A DNA stretch of 64,000 nucleotides from Peromyscus leucopus (GCF_004664715.2 NC_051068.1:16247798-16311797), one strand, 5' to 3'; numbered from the stretch's first letter, positions 47,943-59,684 are shown. Notes: generated by a model not told the origin, from the letters alone. Made by a program: numbers and translations.

Positions 47943-48283
47943 TGTTGCTGGAGGGCTTCTCTCCAGGTTCCCCAAGCCCCGCAGTCCCACAATCCATTTA
48001 TAAAATAATCACTCAGACGCTTATATCACTTATAACTGTATGCGTGCAGCTTCTTGCTAACTGTCTTTTATCTTAAATTAACCATTTCTATAAATCTATA
48101 CCTTGCACATGGTGTGCTTACAGAGTCTCTACATGTTGCTTGTCCTGGCGTGCTGCAGTCTCCCTCCCCGCCTTCCGCTTCCCCGAATTCTCCTCTCTCC
48201 TTGTCCACCTACTTCCTGCTGCCACCTTCTCCTGCCTGTCATTGGCATCAGTGTTTTATTTATATAGAATGATATCCACAGCA
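47943..48283. mobile_element. Solo-LTR-like insertion B inside the provirus (341 bp)
   Basis: Begins tgttgctggagggcttctct and ends gatatccacagca. The 6-bp flanks ctcacg / ctcaag match at five of six positions. Same family and orientation as insertion A. Small deletions give several one- to three-base gaps. Confidence 0.75.
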
Positions 48284-48718
48284 CTCAAGCCTCTCAATAG
48301 TAGACTGGCATTTGATAGAGGGATGTGGAGAAGAACGGGATGCTGAGATGAAGCCATATATACACAGCCAAGAAGAATGGACAGCTGAATTAAAAAACCA
48401 CCTATAATTTCCAGAATTTAAAATCCTGAATCATGACATGACACCAGTGGAATTCAGGTGTTTCTGGTACATGGACTGCTCTCACCCAATGTGATGTTGA
48501 ACTGTTGACCTTGTGTACATCCTACTTCACAAATGAGTCTGTCGGATATGCTAAGCCTATAGGCTGAATATGATGCCCCAACACTGTGGAGAAACCTCAG
48601 GTCCAGGCAGTTGGCTGTTTCTGTCAACTCACAAATTTTTTGGAAGTTGCTTGCATGCACTTCCTGTTTTTATTTTTGTTAGGCAATATTATTTCCTTCT
48701 TGGGTCTCTGAGGGAGTT

Positions 48719-48795
48719 GAAGATTAGTTAGTTATGGTTAAAGATTAGTTAGTTATAGTTGAAGATTAGTTAGTTATAGTTGAAGATTAATTAGG
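48719..48795 (+). repeat. 21-bp tandem repeat near provirus 3' end
   Basis: Unit agattagttagttatagttga occurs about three times, plus a partial fourth copy, with exact 21-bp spacing (48721, 48742, 48763, 48784). Confidence 0.85.
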
Positions 48796-48995
48796 ATAGA
48801 AAGTGAATTAGATACATTTTGGACTTACCGAAATAGGATAAATAATAAAATTATTTTCTCTGATTTGTCAAATACAAATGGACTAGACATCGTTTAGGTA
48901 TTTGTTACTTGTATATATTGTATATAGTTATTGTACTTTTGTATATAGTTTTTCTTTTGTTAATTATAACCTTTTGTTTTTTTCTTTTTATTAAA

Positions 48996-49010
48996 ATAGA
49001 AAAGGGGAAA
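48996..49010 (+). other. Polypurine tract of provirus
   Basis: atagaaaaggggaaa directly before the 3' LTR. This purine run is the expected primer for plus-strand DNA synthesis. Confidence 0.85.
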
Positions 49011-49475
49011 TATGGTGGCATTTTATTTGTACTGAAATGTGATTTTAATTGTATGTTAATAAATAAAGTTGCCCAGGGGTCAGAGTTATTAGAGCCATAG
49101 CAAGAGCGTGGCGGTGGTGGTGCACGCCTTTAATCCAGCACTTTGTAGACAGAGCAAGGTAGGTCTCTGTGTGTTCAAGGATACAGCCAGCATTGGCGAC
49201 ACACGCCTTTTATCACAATACCATAGAAGACCTGAGGGGCTGTACATACAGGCAGTGATGAGGCAGTCATGTGTTTGGGTTTACAACCAATGAGAAGGCA
49301 GAACAGAAAGACTATATAAAGACAAACACACAGGAAGTAGCTCTCTTTTCAGAGCAGTCTCTTGGCTTAAGAGGCTAGATGCAGCAGGTGGTAAGGCTCT
49401 TAGCTCTGATCTCTTGGCTTTCTTCTTTGCATTGGTTCTGTTTCTTATTTAATAAGACAGTTGGTTACATCTACA
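49011..49475 (+). repeat. 3' LTR of provirus (465 bp)
   Basis: Same ends and internal landmarks as the 5' LTR, including the B1-like segment, CCAAT and TATA boxes. Preceded by the polypurine tract. Carries a few small indels relative to the 5' copy. Confidence 0.92.
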
Positions 49476-49481
49476 GGTGGG
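49476..49481. repeat. Provirus target-site duplication (right), ggtggg
   Basis: Exact match to 40191-40196, directly after the CTACA end of the 3' LTR. Confidence 0.85.
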
Positions 49482-49690
49482 GGCTGGGATAAAGCAACCA
49501 TGGGGGTGGTTGGGAGAGGAAGATCTGTGGGGTCCACTAGAGATGGGCGTGGGCTGCAGCAAGTGTTGTGTTGCAGAGCAGGGGAGGAGACTAGAACCGT
49601 TGTACTTGGAGGGCCAGAAAGAGACATGACAGTCCTCCTGATTCCCTGGCTGGAGTTGTAAATAGCTATTTCTAACTAAGATAACACTGA
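49482..49690 (-). mobile_element. L1 5' region, continuation right of provirus
   Basis: The monomer-like text resumes (gttgggagaggaagatctgt, gcagagcaggggaggagact, acttggagggccagaaagag), showing that the provirus split one pre-existing repeat array. Confidence 0.6.
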
Positions 49691-51030
49691 ACTCCTTCTA
49701 TTGGGTACCATTTTGTGATTATCTTATTTTAGTATCAGAGCTTCTTCTTAAAGCCTGCCTATAATGGATATCTCCTCTCTTGACTATCCAGCACCCACTT
49801 GTTCCAGCTTCAGACTGAGCCCATAGGTCTCCAGTAACCATCTATTGTATTCTCTTAGCTACTTACTTGTCAACTTGTGCTGTAAACAAGTGGAGTTACT
49901 CATTGTGCTTCTCTGCTGCCTTTACCTCTTAAAGTAGACTTCCCGGAATGTAGCATTCTCTGGTAGCTTTCCCTTCTCTGTCTGTTAACTCCAAGATAAC
50001 CCAGAGCCTCCGGCTGCAGTTAGACATCACTTCTGTTTCATTTCCACAGTGTCTGACTCTGGCATGAAATGTACAATAGTTTACCTGGGCTGCTGGCTAA
50101 AGAGCAAATGCTTTGTTTTATTATCCAATGCTTCCCATTCCAACCTCTGCTCATGTATGTTCTTATTTACCATAACCTCTTATTCTCAATGGGAGTAGTG
50201 TCTGTATCCTACCTACTGGTGCTCCTCCTGATCCACCACACATAGCAGCCTTGGGGATTTAAATAGAAACCATCTTATTTAAAAACACAATGCTTGAAAA
50301 CTGAAAAGAATTTGTATTTACTGTAGCAGAACAATGACTTCAAGAAGGACACACATGGAAAGATCAGGAATTTCAAGACTTCATTTGTACAGAAGATTAA
50401 AAACGTTGCTTTAATAATTGAAAAAATGGTGTAATACACCATAATCAGAAGAATCAAGTGAGAGTGATAATGGCTCAGCAATGAATTGTCTCTTTTGTTA
50501 GTAAAAAACAACATGAACAGACATTTGCAGGTTACCAAGGAAAAAAGGGCTTCATAACTCCCCCATTACAAACAGTAGTCTGACAGGTTATAGTGCAACT
50601 AGGTGTGTAATTAATTTACTGTACCACACAAGCAAACTATTCAAACCTTTGTCTGCCTAGAGCCCATAAGTTTCTAGCTCTAACATGATTCTTAGGTGCT
50701 ACTAATGAGTATCATTTTTCTTTTTACTGATTTGCCAGTTGTGAACCCCATTCCATCTCTTTCAACATCCATCAGAATGAGAATAGTCAAAGTTAGAATT
50801 GCCATATGAGTATGGCAGAGACCCACAGGAGACCCAAACTGAATGTCTGCATTGGAAAACCCTCTTGAGAGCACCCAGCTTTCTGTCTCTGTCCTGGGGA
50901 TCATCCTTGCAGTAGGAACTTACTGCATCCTTACTGTAGGAAGAGGGCAGGCCCATGTGCATCATGTGATGGCTCCTCACTCTGGCCCTTCTTCAACAGC
51001 AGCAGGAGTTGTCACTGTACCTAGCTTCAT
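49691..51030. other. Non-coding stretch, nothing recognised
   Basis: Mostly unique sequence with short open frames only. No gene supported. Confidence 0.4.
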
Positions 51031-51033
51031 TTG

Positions 51034-51446
51034 CTGGACTCCAGTGTGTAAGATAACTGTAACTGTGTCTGCTGGACTCCAGTGTGTAAGCTAACTGTAA
51101 CTGTGTCTGCTGGACTCCAGTGTGTAAGCTGACTGTAACTGTGTCTGCTGGACTCCAGTGTGTGAGCTGACTGTAACTGTGTCTGCTGGACTCCAGTGTG
51201 TGAGCTGACTGTAACTGTGTCTACTGGACGCCAGTGTGTGAGCTGACTGTAACTGTGTCTGCTGGCCTCCAGTGTGTGAGCTGACTGTAACTGTGTCTCC
51301 TGGCCTCCATTGTGTGAGCTGACTGTAACTGTGTCTGCTGGACTCCAGTGTGTGAGCTGACTGTAACTGTGTCTTCTGGACTCCAGTGTGTGAGCTGACT
51401 GTAATTGTGTCTGCTGGACTCCAGCAGACATGTTAACTGTAACTGT
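51034..51446. repeat. 38-bp minisatellite, 10 units plus one diverged copy
   Basis: Unit starts ctggactccagtgtgt(g/a)ag and ends ctgtaactgtgtctg. Starts at 51034, 51072 and so on to 51414 show exact 38-bp spacing without indels. The unit head ctggactccag is a palindrome around its centre base. A 151-codon open frame on the minus strand is a by-product. Confidence 0.96.
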
Positions 51447-51949
51447 AAAGAAGATGTTACAAAATCCCAAAGCAGTATACACAGAGTCCTATTTTTAGAA
51501 GAAGACTAAATACCTCAAAACTAATCAAATAAGAGGATTGTCATAACTCTGGTTGTTGGAATAATGCATGTTCTTTTTAGGTTTATTTTTCTATACACTA
51601 ATTGGAAATAGACATATATATGAGTTAAAAATAGAAGTCCAGTATAGGGAATATACACTATAAGAAACAGACAATTCAACCCCATTGAGTCAAATAATAT
51701 AGGATATGTATTATTCCAACATTAATGAATTTCAGAGGTAGAATATTAGAGAGTGGTAACATCCATAGATGAAGTATTTTACTGTAGATCTGGGTCTCTG
51801 TTTTGAGCTACTTTGTCCCTTCAGTGTGGTCTTCCTTTTGTTCGTGGATGTCACTTTGTGTAAATATGATGACTGTATCATCTCCAAACTTCATGTCTCA
51901 AACCTAGTCAGAGACCACAAAGAGTAGTGGAAGCAAACATTGTTCCCAA
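51447..51949. other. AT-rich non-coding stretch
   Basis: No gene or repeat recognised. Confidence 0.4.
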
Positions 51950-52285
51950 GCCCTTTTTGTTACATTTCTTGTTGCTGTAACAAAATGCCTGAGAAGAAGC
52001 AGTGTCAGACAGGAATGGGTTTACTGGGGCTTACAGTTTGAGGGCAGACATTCCATCACGGTGGCAAGGCATTGCGGCAGGATCGGGAGGCTGACCACCC
52101 CCGCTGCATCTGCAGCCAGGCATTGGAGAGCAAGCAGAGAGCAGGGCCAGCCACCTCAGCTGACTCACTTCATCCAGTGAGGCTTTTCCTAATAAAGGTG
52201 CCCACATAGTACCACTAACAGGGGACTAATTGTTCAAGCACATGAGCCTGTGGGGACATTTCACACTCAAACTACAACAGCTTTC
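51950..52285 (-). repeat. Dispersed rodent repeat (family unnamed)
   Basis: Text ttacatttcttgttgctgta, gggtttactggggcttacag, ttccatcacggtggcaaggc, cctgtggggacatttcacac, characteristic of an interspersed rodent repeat (antisense-like ending). Family not certain. Confidence 0.55.
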
Positions 52286-52911
52286 ATGGAAGTATGAAGC
52301 TCAGACCCCATACTAAGAACTGATTGCACACTTGTTTTTAAAATCAATGATAAGGGGAATTAATTTAAAAAATTAACTTATTCCCTAGGCCAAATGAGAG
52401 TCCTAGTCTTTCCAGACAAATATGCCTACCCAATTTCTAAACATTTATTCCCCTGTTAGCAAAGAATAACATGAACAAGCATGAGGTATGTAGATGATTA
52501 TTCTATACTTCTGCAGAGGGAGTCATCCCCTGGTTGTCCCTTAGTGGCTTCAAATAGCATTAATTTATAACTAGGCTATGGAAGGCCGAAGTTTCACCTG
52601 GGTGGATAGAGCTGCCTTCCTCCTCGAGCCTCTAGGAGAGAAGTTATTTCCACACCTGCTTCAGTTTCTAGAAGCTGTCTACATTCTTGGTCTGTGGCCC
52701 AGCATTACCCCATCTTCTGAGACAATTTTCACATCTCCTTGCCAGCTTCTGGTCTCCTTCCCATGATGGTATTTGTTAGTTACGCTTTAGAAGATCCAGG
52801 GCAACCTCCTCCTCACTGCTAGGTCCTTAACTCAATCATACTGACAAGGTCTCTTTTACACAGAAGACAGCATAGTCACAGGTCGTAGCGACTGAGAAGT
52901 AGAAGTCTCTA

Positions 52912-53039
52912 AAGAATCGTTATCTTTGGGAGGTAGAGACAGGTGGACCTCTGTGAGTTTGAGGCCAGCCTGGCCTACAGACAGAGTTCCAGGACAGCCA
53001 GGGCTACACAGAGAAACTGTCTTGAAAAAAAAAAAAAAA
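52912..53039 (+). repeat. B1 SINE, 5'-truncated, plus strand
   Basis: Starts at ctttgggaggtagagacagg, keeps aggccagcctggcctacaga and ccagggctacacagagaaac, ends in a poly-A run (53024-53038). Confidence 0.9.
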
Positions 53040-53400
53040 CTTATCAGCACTACCATTTGACATTTTACTGTGACTCTGAAAAGTTGTCAATTTTCTCCAA
53101 AGCAATATATAAATTTAGGGCAGCATCAGTCAAAATACCAGGCAGGTTTGTTAAAAGTTAAAAGTGTTAGTTTTTAATGACTACAGAAAAATAAACCTCC
53201 CTTTATATAACTAAATCAACTCTGGAAAGATGCCCAAATGAGTGGGAGACTTCTATGCAATATTTAGAATAGCTAAAGACTTCTGCAATAAACACTGTGA
53301 TGGGATTAGCCATTGTGACAGCATTTCACATCAGGGACCTAGAAAGACTGGAGAAGAATAAAGGAGCATCGTAAATCTATGATGAAATAAATTCACTCGC

Positions 53401-53403
<3 letters not shown>

Positions 53404-53445
<42 letters not shown>

Positions 53446-53487
53446 TCACTCACTCACTCACTCACTCACTCACTCACTCACTCACTA
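53404..53487. repeat. (CA)n(CTCA)n compound microsatellite
   Basis: About 19 CA units followed by about 11 CTCA units. Confidence 0.96.
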
Positions 53488-53844
53488 TCAGTTCTGTTTT
53501 CTAGAAAACCCTGACTAATAAACAGTGTAAGAGAGAAAAATGTTGCAGGTGGCAAAGCTAGATGAGTGGAGCCATCTTAGCCCTTTGACATTGGACATAG
53601 AACTATAGGATTTGGAGTTTGGGGGTTTGGGTCTTGCTTTGGTCCAGTATTTCCTCACTGTCCTCTATTCCTCCCTATTGGAATGGTAACGTATATTTGT
53701 GCCATTGTATGTTGGGAATATGTAATTTGATTTTTTATTTTACAGGGGGATTACTTTGAGATTGTTGAGGCTGAAGGGGACTTTTGGAGTTGGACTAAAT
53801 GCATTTTGCTTTCTGATATGTTGGCCACAAGCCAGCAGGAGCAA

Positions 53845-54175
53845 GTGTGGAATGTGGTTGTTTGAATGAGAATGGTCCTCATAGGTGCATATATTTGAAT
53901 GATTGGCCCCCAGTTTGTAGAAGTATGTGGGAAGGATTGGGAGGTGTGGCATTGTTGAAAGAGGCGTGTGACTGTTAGCTCCCTTTCTGCCTCATGGTTG
54001 TTTCAAGATGTGAGCTCTCAGCTGCTGCTCCTAAAACATGCAAGCTTCCCTGTTGCCATGCTCCCTGCTGTGATGATCATGGACTCACTCCGAAACCAGA
54101 AGTCCCTTTTAGAGCTTTTTTCTATAAGTTGCCTTGGTCACAGTGTCTCTTCACAGCAATATAAACATAACAAAG
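53845..54175 (+). repeat. Dispersed rodent repeat Y, copy 1
   Basis: Shares tttgaatgagaatggtcctc, gggaaggattgggaggtgtg, gtgagctctcagctgctgct, ccctgctgtgatgatcatgg and ataagttgccttggtcacag with copies at 62550-62905 and 63063-63393. Unnamed family; ends cagcaatataaacataacaa. Confidence 0.75.
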
Positions 54176-55615
54176 ACAGAAGAATCTCATTCTTATGTAC
54201 ATCATAAAACCAAATATAGCTAACTTCTAAAAAGTGCCAAGTACTATAATTATGGTAGCAAGATGGCACTCATTGAATCATTCAAAACATTTTTATAGAA
54301 TTTCCTGTCTGCTACTGACAACTTTGTATGTGTGGAAAAACAAAGTGAATGTTGGATTTAAAAAATATCATGTCTTTAGTTACAAAATTTAGACAACTTA
54401 TTTCTTCAACACTAAAAATCTAATTTGAATATGATTTGAATTTTGAATGATGTGTTCACTGCATTAGCCATGAGATAATTTAAGCTGTCAACGAAATCTA
54501 CATCTTGCTTGATTTTGTTTTATTCCTTTAAGTCCTGCCTTAATTTGTTGTAAGAAGTTGGTGAGCACCAACTTTCAAGGCTTGATCCCCCTGTTTTCAA
54601 AGACAGCCTCAAGCTAGTCTCCCACTGTGTATTGCCAGTGTTTCCCAGAACCTCCTGAGAAAATCACTGCTTGAATCAGGCTCACTGTGGCACTTAGATT
54701 AACTTTAATGAAATGAAATCCCTTCTCACAAAAGTACATCCTTGATTGTTTCTAGATACCGCAATAAAGAAATGTTAAAATTAACGTAGTGTCCTTGAGT
54801 GGGATGCTAGCTCCTGAGTCAGTGTAGCGTTTGGTGAATGTGAGTGTAAATGCGTGCTCCCCAGAGAGGGCTAAGGAGAGTCAGTCTAAGGAAAAGATCA
54901 TGTTAAATTTTCATTACAGAAACTTTCCTTTAAGTTCTGAACTAGCACCCGAGCCTAAGGGTAAAACTGTGAGGGGTGGGGGGACTGAGCAGGAGCAGAA
55001 GCAGGCAGAAAGCATGAGGAAGTAAAGAAAAAGAGACCTTCCTTTCCCACTGTAGCCACTGCAGTAAAAACCACAGATTGAAACAGACTCTTTGGGTTCA
55101 AATCTGTGCGCCAACACTTCCTAAGTAAGCATAGACGGTTTGCTTGCTGTAAGAAATTGTAAGACAAGAAGACAAAGGCTACAAATCCATCCCAGACTTC
55201 AAGCCCCTTTGACCCTTTCCTCCTCCCGTGAAGAATGTTTCTCTGCTCTTAACAGCTGGACCAGGGAGGGGCCTTACTTCATCACAGGAATGGTGTGCAG
55301 GTCCTGTACGGGATCTGCAGATACTTTGACGTTTCTGCTCTTTCTTGGACCACAATGACTCTGTGTGAAGAATCTTGGGCTACTATGATACAGGAAACGC
55401 TAGGATAGGATGGCTTGCCTGTTTCTGAGACCTAACACAAAGAGTCCCTGCCAATTCATCAGTTAAACCTAGTCCCATGAGCGACTCCTGTGAGTCTAGC
55501 TTGAGAACCCCTCAGTGGAGCTGAACTGAAAGTGATGCCTCATGGGATTGTGAACAATAATTCTTTAATTACTCCACTTTTGAGTGGTTTGTTATGCAGA
55601 ACAGATAATCAATAC
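54176..55615. other. Non-coding stretch
   Basis: No supported gene. Open frames at 54831-55358 on both strands lack homology I can recognise. Confidence 0.4.
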
Positions 55616-55617
55616 AC

Positions 55618-55690
55618 TAACACCCCGAGCCTCCCTTTTCTCACCTGTAAAATGAGGAAGAGAACTCTTAACCCATGATCAGCTCGGGTA
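55618..55690 (-). repeat. MIR SINE relic
   Basis: gcctcccttttctcacctgt then aaaatgaggaagagaactct, the typical antisense MIR core. Confidence 0.55.
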
Positions 55691-56250
55691 CTGACTTCAG
55701 TGAGGTTCTTCTAACTTCCCTGCAGTGCACAGCAAGGTCCTGGTGCTCAGATCTGCTGCATGCAAGCAGAGGACGGTCTGCATCATGGGGAAGTGATGTG
55801 CAGTGTCTGAGCTTGGTGGCCAAAGTGTGGTGCAGCCAGCACCGTGAATTAGACAGCATGGCCATCTGAAGCGAGGTTCATGGTGACAGGGGAAGTTTGC
55901 CACATGGGCTTGTCTTCAGTTCCAGGTGGGGACGGGGCCTGGGGGCATCTCTGTGTGAGGTCTGTGCTACAGTGTGGGGTGGTCCGCAGACACTCTGGAG
56001 CCTTGCAAGGAGCTCCAGCCCTGTCCTCACCGCCACGCTCCTCTCCTCTGGGGATGTGTCACTGCCTCGTCAACAAATGAAAGCTACACCCATTGTTTTC
56101 TGCCTGCTAAATACAGGTGATTGGTTTGAACCATTATAATTTAAGTACTGAAATAGCTTTTCTTGTAAATTGTTCCATATTGAATTCATATGACTATCAA
56201 CATTTTATATAAATTCATGCTGTATACATTTGAGATATACTAACAGTCAC
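55691..56250. other. Non-coding stretch, relatively GC-rich
   Basis: Contains overlapping open frames on both strands at 55675-56139, none recognisable. No CpG island by eye. Confidence 0.4.
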
Positions 56251-56253
56251 TAG

Positions 56254-56350
56254 TTTTTTTTTTTTTTTTTTTTTTTTTAAGCATTTAATCAGACTTGCTG
56301 GACACAAACCTACTCCACACATAAACTTACAAAACATTTAACTATCACTC
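56254..56350 (-). repeat. Possible retrocopy end: poly-T then antisense 3' end
   Basis: A 24-base T run (56254-56277) is followed by aagcatttaatcagact. Read on the minus strand this is an ATTAAA signal a few bases before a poly-A tail. The parent transcript is not recognised. Confidence 0.4.
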
Positions 56351-56394
56351 AATCTATGAACAACAACTACATCTTCTTCAGAGTGCACCTAAGT

Positions 56395-56510
56395 CCCCAG
56401 TCCTCTCACTCACAGGGTCATTCATGTTCACAGCAACCCTATGAAGTATCTGCATTCTTCCAGGTTTACAAATGAAAGAATTGAACCGAATATTTTAATA
56501 ATTGTCTTGA
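56395..56510 (+). repeat. MIR SINE relic
   Basis: ttcacagcaaccctatgaag, then ggtttacaaatgaaagaatt, matching the MIR core and 3' part. Confidence 0.6.
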
Positions 56511-57503
56511 CATCAAATGCTATCTTTTGCTAACTTATACCATCCAGAGGTTTTATATACATTGCAATTCCACCAGGAAAAATGTCTTTAAAATAATGTC
56601 ACTGTCTCTCCATGCACTGTTGGAAGAGATTTTCAGTAATATTTTACAGGTGAAAATATGTATGTAGTATTTATTTCATTCTGAAATCAAGTTGGAATCC
56701 ATAATAACTGGATCTGCATTGGTTCTTTTATACCTAACTTTTATTATTTTTCTCCTTTGACAGTTTGATAGATGTATATAATATATGATGGCTACTACCC
56801 CTACCCCCTATCTCCCTTCTAACTCAGTCACCTCCCCGTCTCCAATTACCTCTTTACTCCTTGCAAGTTCCTTTCTCATATTTATGTCTACGTGTTTTGT
56901 TTTGTGACCCACTGAGTTTAACAAGGGCTATTTGTACAGGTGGGTTTTGAACTAGTCATTGGAGCCTGGTAGGCTCCACTGTGATTATCCAAGTGAAGAC
57001 AATGCTTGCTTCCCCCTCAGAATCTACCAGTGGCCAGTATTTCCTCAGGATGGGACACGGTCCCACGAATCTTTGTCCAGTCTTGACTGATGACAGGCCC
57101 TGTCTTGTGCCGGCTCAGTCGATGGAGGCAACCGTAACTGCTGTGAGATGATGGCTGCAGCAGCTGTGCCGTGCCTAGAACACAGCATTTCACAGACCCG
57201 TCTCTATCTTCTGTCTCTTACATTCTTTGTCTCTTCTTTGGCTATGTTTCCTGAACCTTAGGAGGGGTGATACAGTACTCTCTTTAGGGTTGAACATTCA
57301 ATTTTCACTTTCTCTCGGCGCCTTGGGCAGCCATGTATCTCTGCATTCACTACTATTTATTGCAAAGGGAAGCATCTCTGGGTAAGGCTGGGAATAGCAT
57401 CTGTCTATGGGTATAAACATAAAACGTTGATTGTTTTCTTTTTGTTTTAAAAAACCAAAATGTAACATTTGTATGTTGTACTAGTTCCTGCAACTGTGAT
57501 ATA

Positions 57504-57519
57504 CCACCAGATGGCAGCA
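57504..57519 (+). promoter_or_regulatory. CTCF-like motif
   Basis: ccaccagatggcagca matches the CTCF core (CCACYAGRTGGCAGC) on the plus strand, the same orientation as the motif at 20566. Motif evidence only. Confidence 0.45.
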
Positions 57520-59684
57520 TCGGACATTATTTTTAAGTGGCTCTGCTTGGTCTAATAAGGTCAGGCAATAGCACGTACAACCTAGCTAATAACAAAGCAA
57601 TTAATGAATGGTGGAACACTGCACAAGCTCACCCTTACAGCATGGCTGTCTATTTCCTCCCAGGAAATGAGAACAAGCTGTCTTTTAGGGTTTCTGTGAT
57701 CTCTACTGACTCACTATAAACCTAGACACAGAAAGAAATGAATGCATTTAGTTTTAGTTTCACAAAGTCAGATAAAGACAGAAAGCATTTCCCTAGCTGT
57801 TACAGGATTAGTTATTAGAAACCCATCATTTTCAGATAGAAAGGGAAACAAATACAACTTCTGCTTAATCTTCCTCAGTGCCGCAGGCTAGCGGGGAGCT
57901 GGCAAGGAAGCTCCCCGACTTTACTCACTGAATTGTCTGTGATTCCTCAGAGAGGAAGAAAGCGATTGGGGAACTGGAAACATAGAAATTCATCTGCCAC
58001 AAAATTCATGAACTTGAAGGGACAGGCAGAAAACGGTTGTTTTTATGAACTACCGAAACAGTTGATACAATCCCCGTGGAATATACAGTGGTGGGGCTGA
58101 CGTGGCTTTTGTAGTTTCTTATGCAACTCGTGTCTTTTTAGGTTCCCCCACCCAGACCAGGGAAGGTGGGCATGGAACAGCTTCATAATGCTGATTAAGC
58201 TCCACATCAAAGCCCCACGCAAGGATTAGACCACAGGGGAGGAGGTAAAAGAATCCAAAGGCAGAAGACGTATGTCATGGAGCTCACTGGCTATTAGATG
58301 GACTTGGTCCCACAGATGCACATGGACAACCCTGTGACTCATGCCCTCCTTCAGAGCTCCTTGTCCAGGGGCCACACATTCTGGAGGACCTCGGTGGCTA
58401 ATAGGATCACAACTGCCATTGCTGCAGCCGTGAGCTTGGCTGGTTATAGTGTAATATATTTAGCCAGCAAAGAATCAATGAGCCCATACTCAGTGAGCCC
58501 TTGGGAATCCACACAAATTCAGGAAGTTTATTACTTAGACAATGTGGAACAGATAAACAAAGTGTCAGCTTCTTATGCCTCCAGTCTCACAGAAAGAAAA
58601 TGATTACCAAGATGAACACATGGCTCATTCTGCTAGGCTGGGGACAAGCTACAAAGGAACTCTTAAATGCTGCAGCCTGTGGCGAGGTGGGAAGTTCTGA
58701 GCTCAACTGGAACCAAATATAGCAGGTGGATGCGAAATAATTTCCTACATGACAAGGATAAGAAACTGTCTTCTAGGGGTGTGTTGCTCTATGAGGTATC
58801 TACAGACATCCTGCCAAGAATCAGCTCAGATGGTGATAAAGTCTTACCTGTATGGCCTCATTGGAAACATGCAAGGCTCCCAGAGGACCACTTGAAGCTG
58901 ATCCCAAATTTCCAAAGCAAATCTACTCTATCCAAGTCATTCAAGTAGGAGTGACCCTAACCTCCCAACCTGTCAATCTGGCCCACCAACATTGGAGGAC
59001 GTGACTAAGTCTTGAGCAGAGTATTCCATTAGCTTTATTCACAGTATCTGATTCTACGAGAAAGAGTGAGGCCCAGCTGGCTGGAACCCTTCTAGAACAT
59101 TCCAGAGACAGCCAGAAGTATCCCTTTTTATCTTCTGAGGTAGAGATCAATTTTGTATATAGATATTCTTTTTCTGTCATTATTCTGATTGTTTTCCTAC
59201 GTAGAGAAGATCTCCTATATAAAATCCTGTGGCTGCTACTCCTTCCTCTACTTTCTATGAAAATTTAGTGATTTTCTTGAATTATAGTAACAGGAAAGAC
59301 ACTCCAAGCTGGGGGCCTGAAGGGAGGAGGGTTCACCTAAGGACCCAGAGGTAAATTCTTGTATCACCTACTGAAAATTTAATTTTCTACATTTCTTTGG
59401 GCGAGTGTTTTTCAAGAGTAGTGAGCATACGTAAATGTGCTCTTCTTCTCGTGCCGACACTGCCATTACTTAGGATATTTGGGTAGCTTTTTCTTGGAAT
59501 TGCTTTTAGTCAGTTTGCCAGCCACCACTAAAGCATGCTTTTCGCTGCCCAGCACAGAACTGTGGAAGAGCCACGGACCTGTGAGCACCAGGGGACTATC
59601 TCTTCCAGGCTGAAGCTGTACTCACAGTAGGATGAATGAGCACAGAGCCTGGAGGTCTCCTCGTAAGGCTGCTGCTTGCACCTT
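57520..59684. other. Non-coding or unassigned stretch with a 101-codon open frame
   Basis: An open frame at 58298-58603 (plus) and following text to 58950 has fairly balanced composition but no homology I recognise, no splice pattern and no Kozak-like start. It could be a decayed retrocopy or repeat. Left unassigned. Confidence 0.35.

Larger units (their letters stand above)
40197..49475 (+). mobile_element. Endogenous retrovirus, class II / betaretrovirus-like, 9.28 kb provirus
   Basis: Order seen: 5' LTR, lysine-type primer binding site, leader with a CT microsatellite, gag, pro, pol (RT, RNase H, integrase), non-coding env region with two solo LTRs, polypurine tract, 3' LTR, flanked by a 6-bp duplication. 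Internal peptides are typical of the MMTV/MPMV/IAP side of retroviruses. The rodent mys/mysTR (MYSERV) group is a plausible family, but this needs a search. Frameshifts and stops in gag, pro and pol make it defective. It lies antisense to Qrfpr. Confidence 0.93.

Noticed and set aside
51034..51446. CRISPR-like regular repeats
   Set aside because: Direct tandem units without unique spacers in a vertebrate genome, so it is a minisatellite.
51027..51482. 151-codon minus-strand open frame with repeated QLQSAHTLES-like peptide
   Set aside because: It is a translation of the 38-bp minisatellite; length 38 rotates frames and simply lacks stops.
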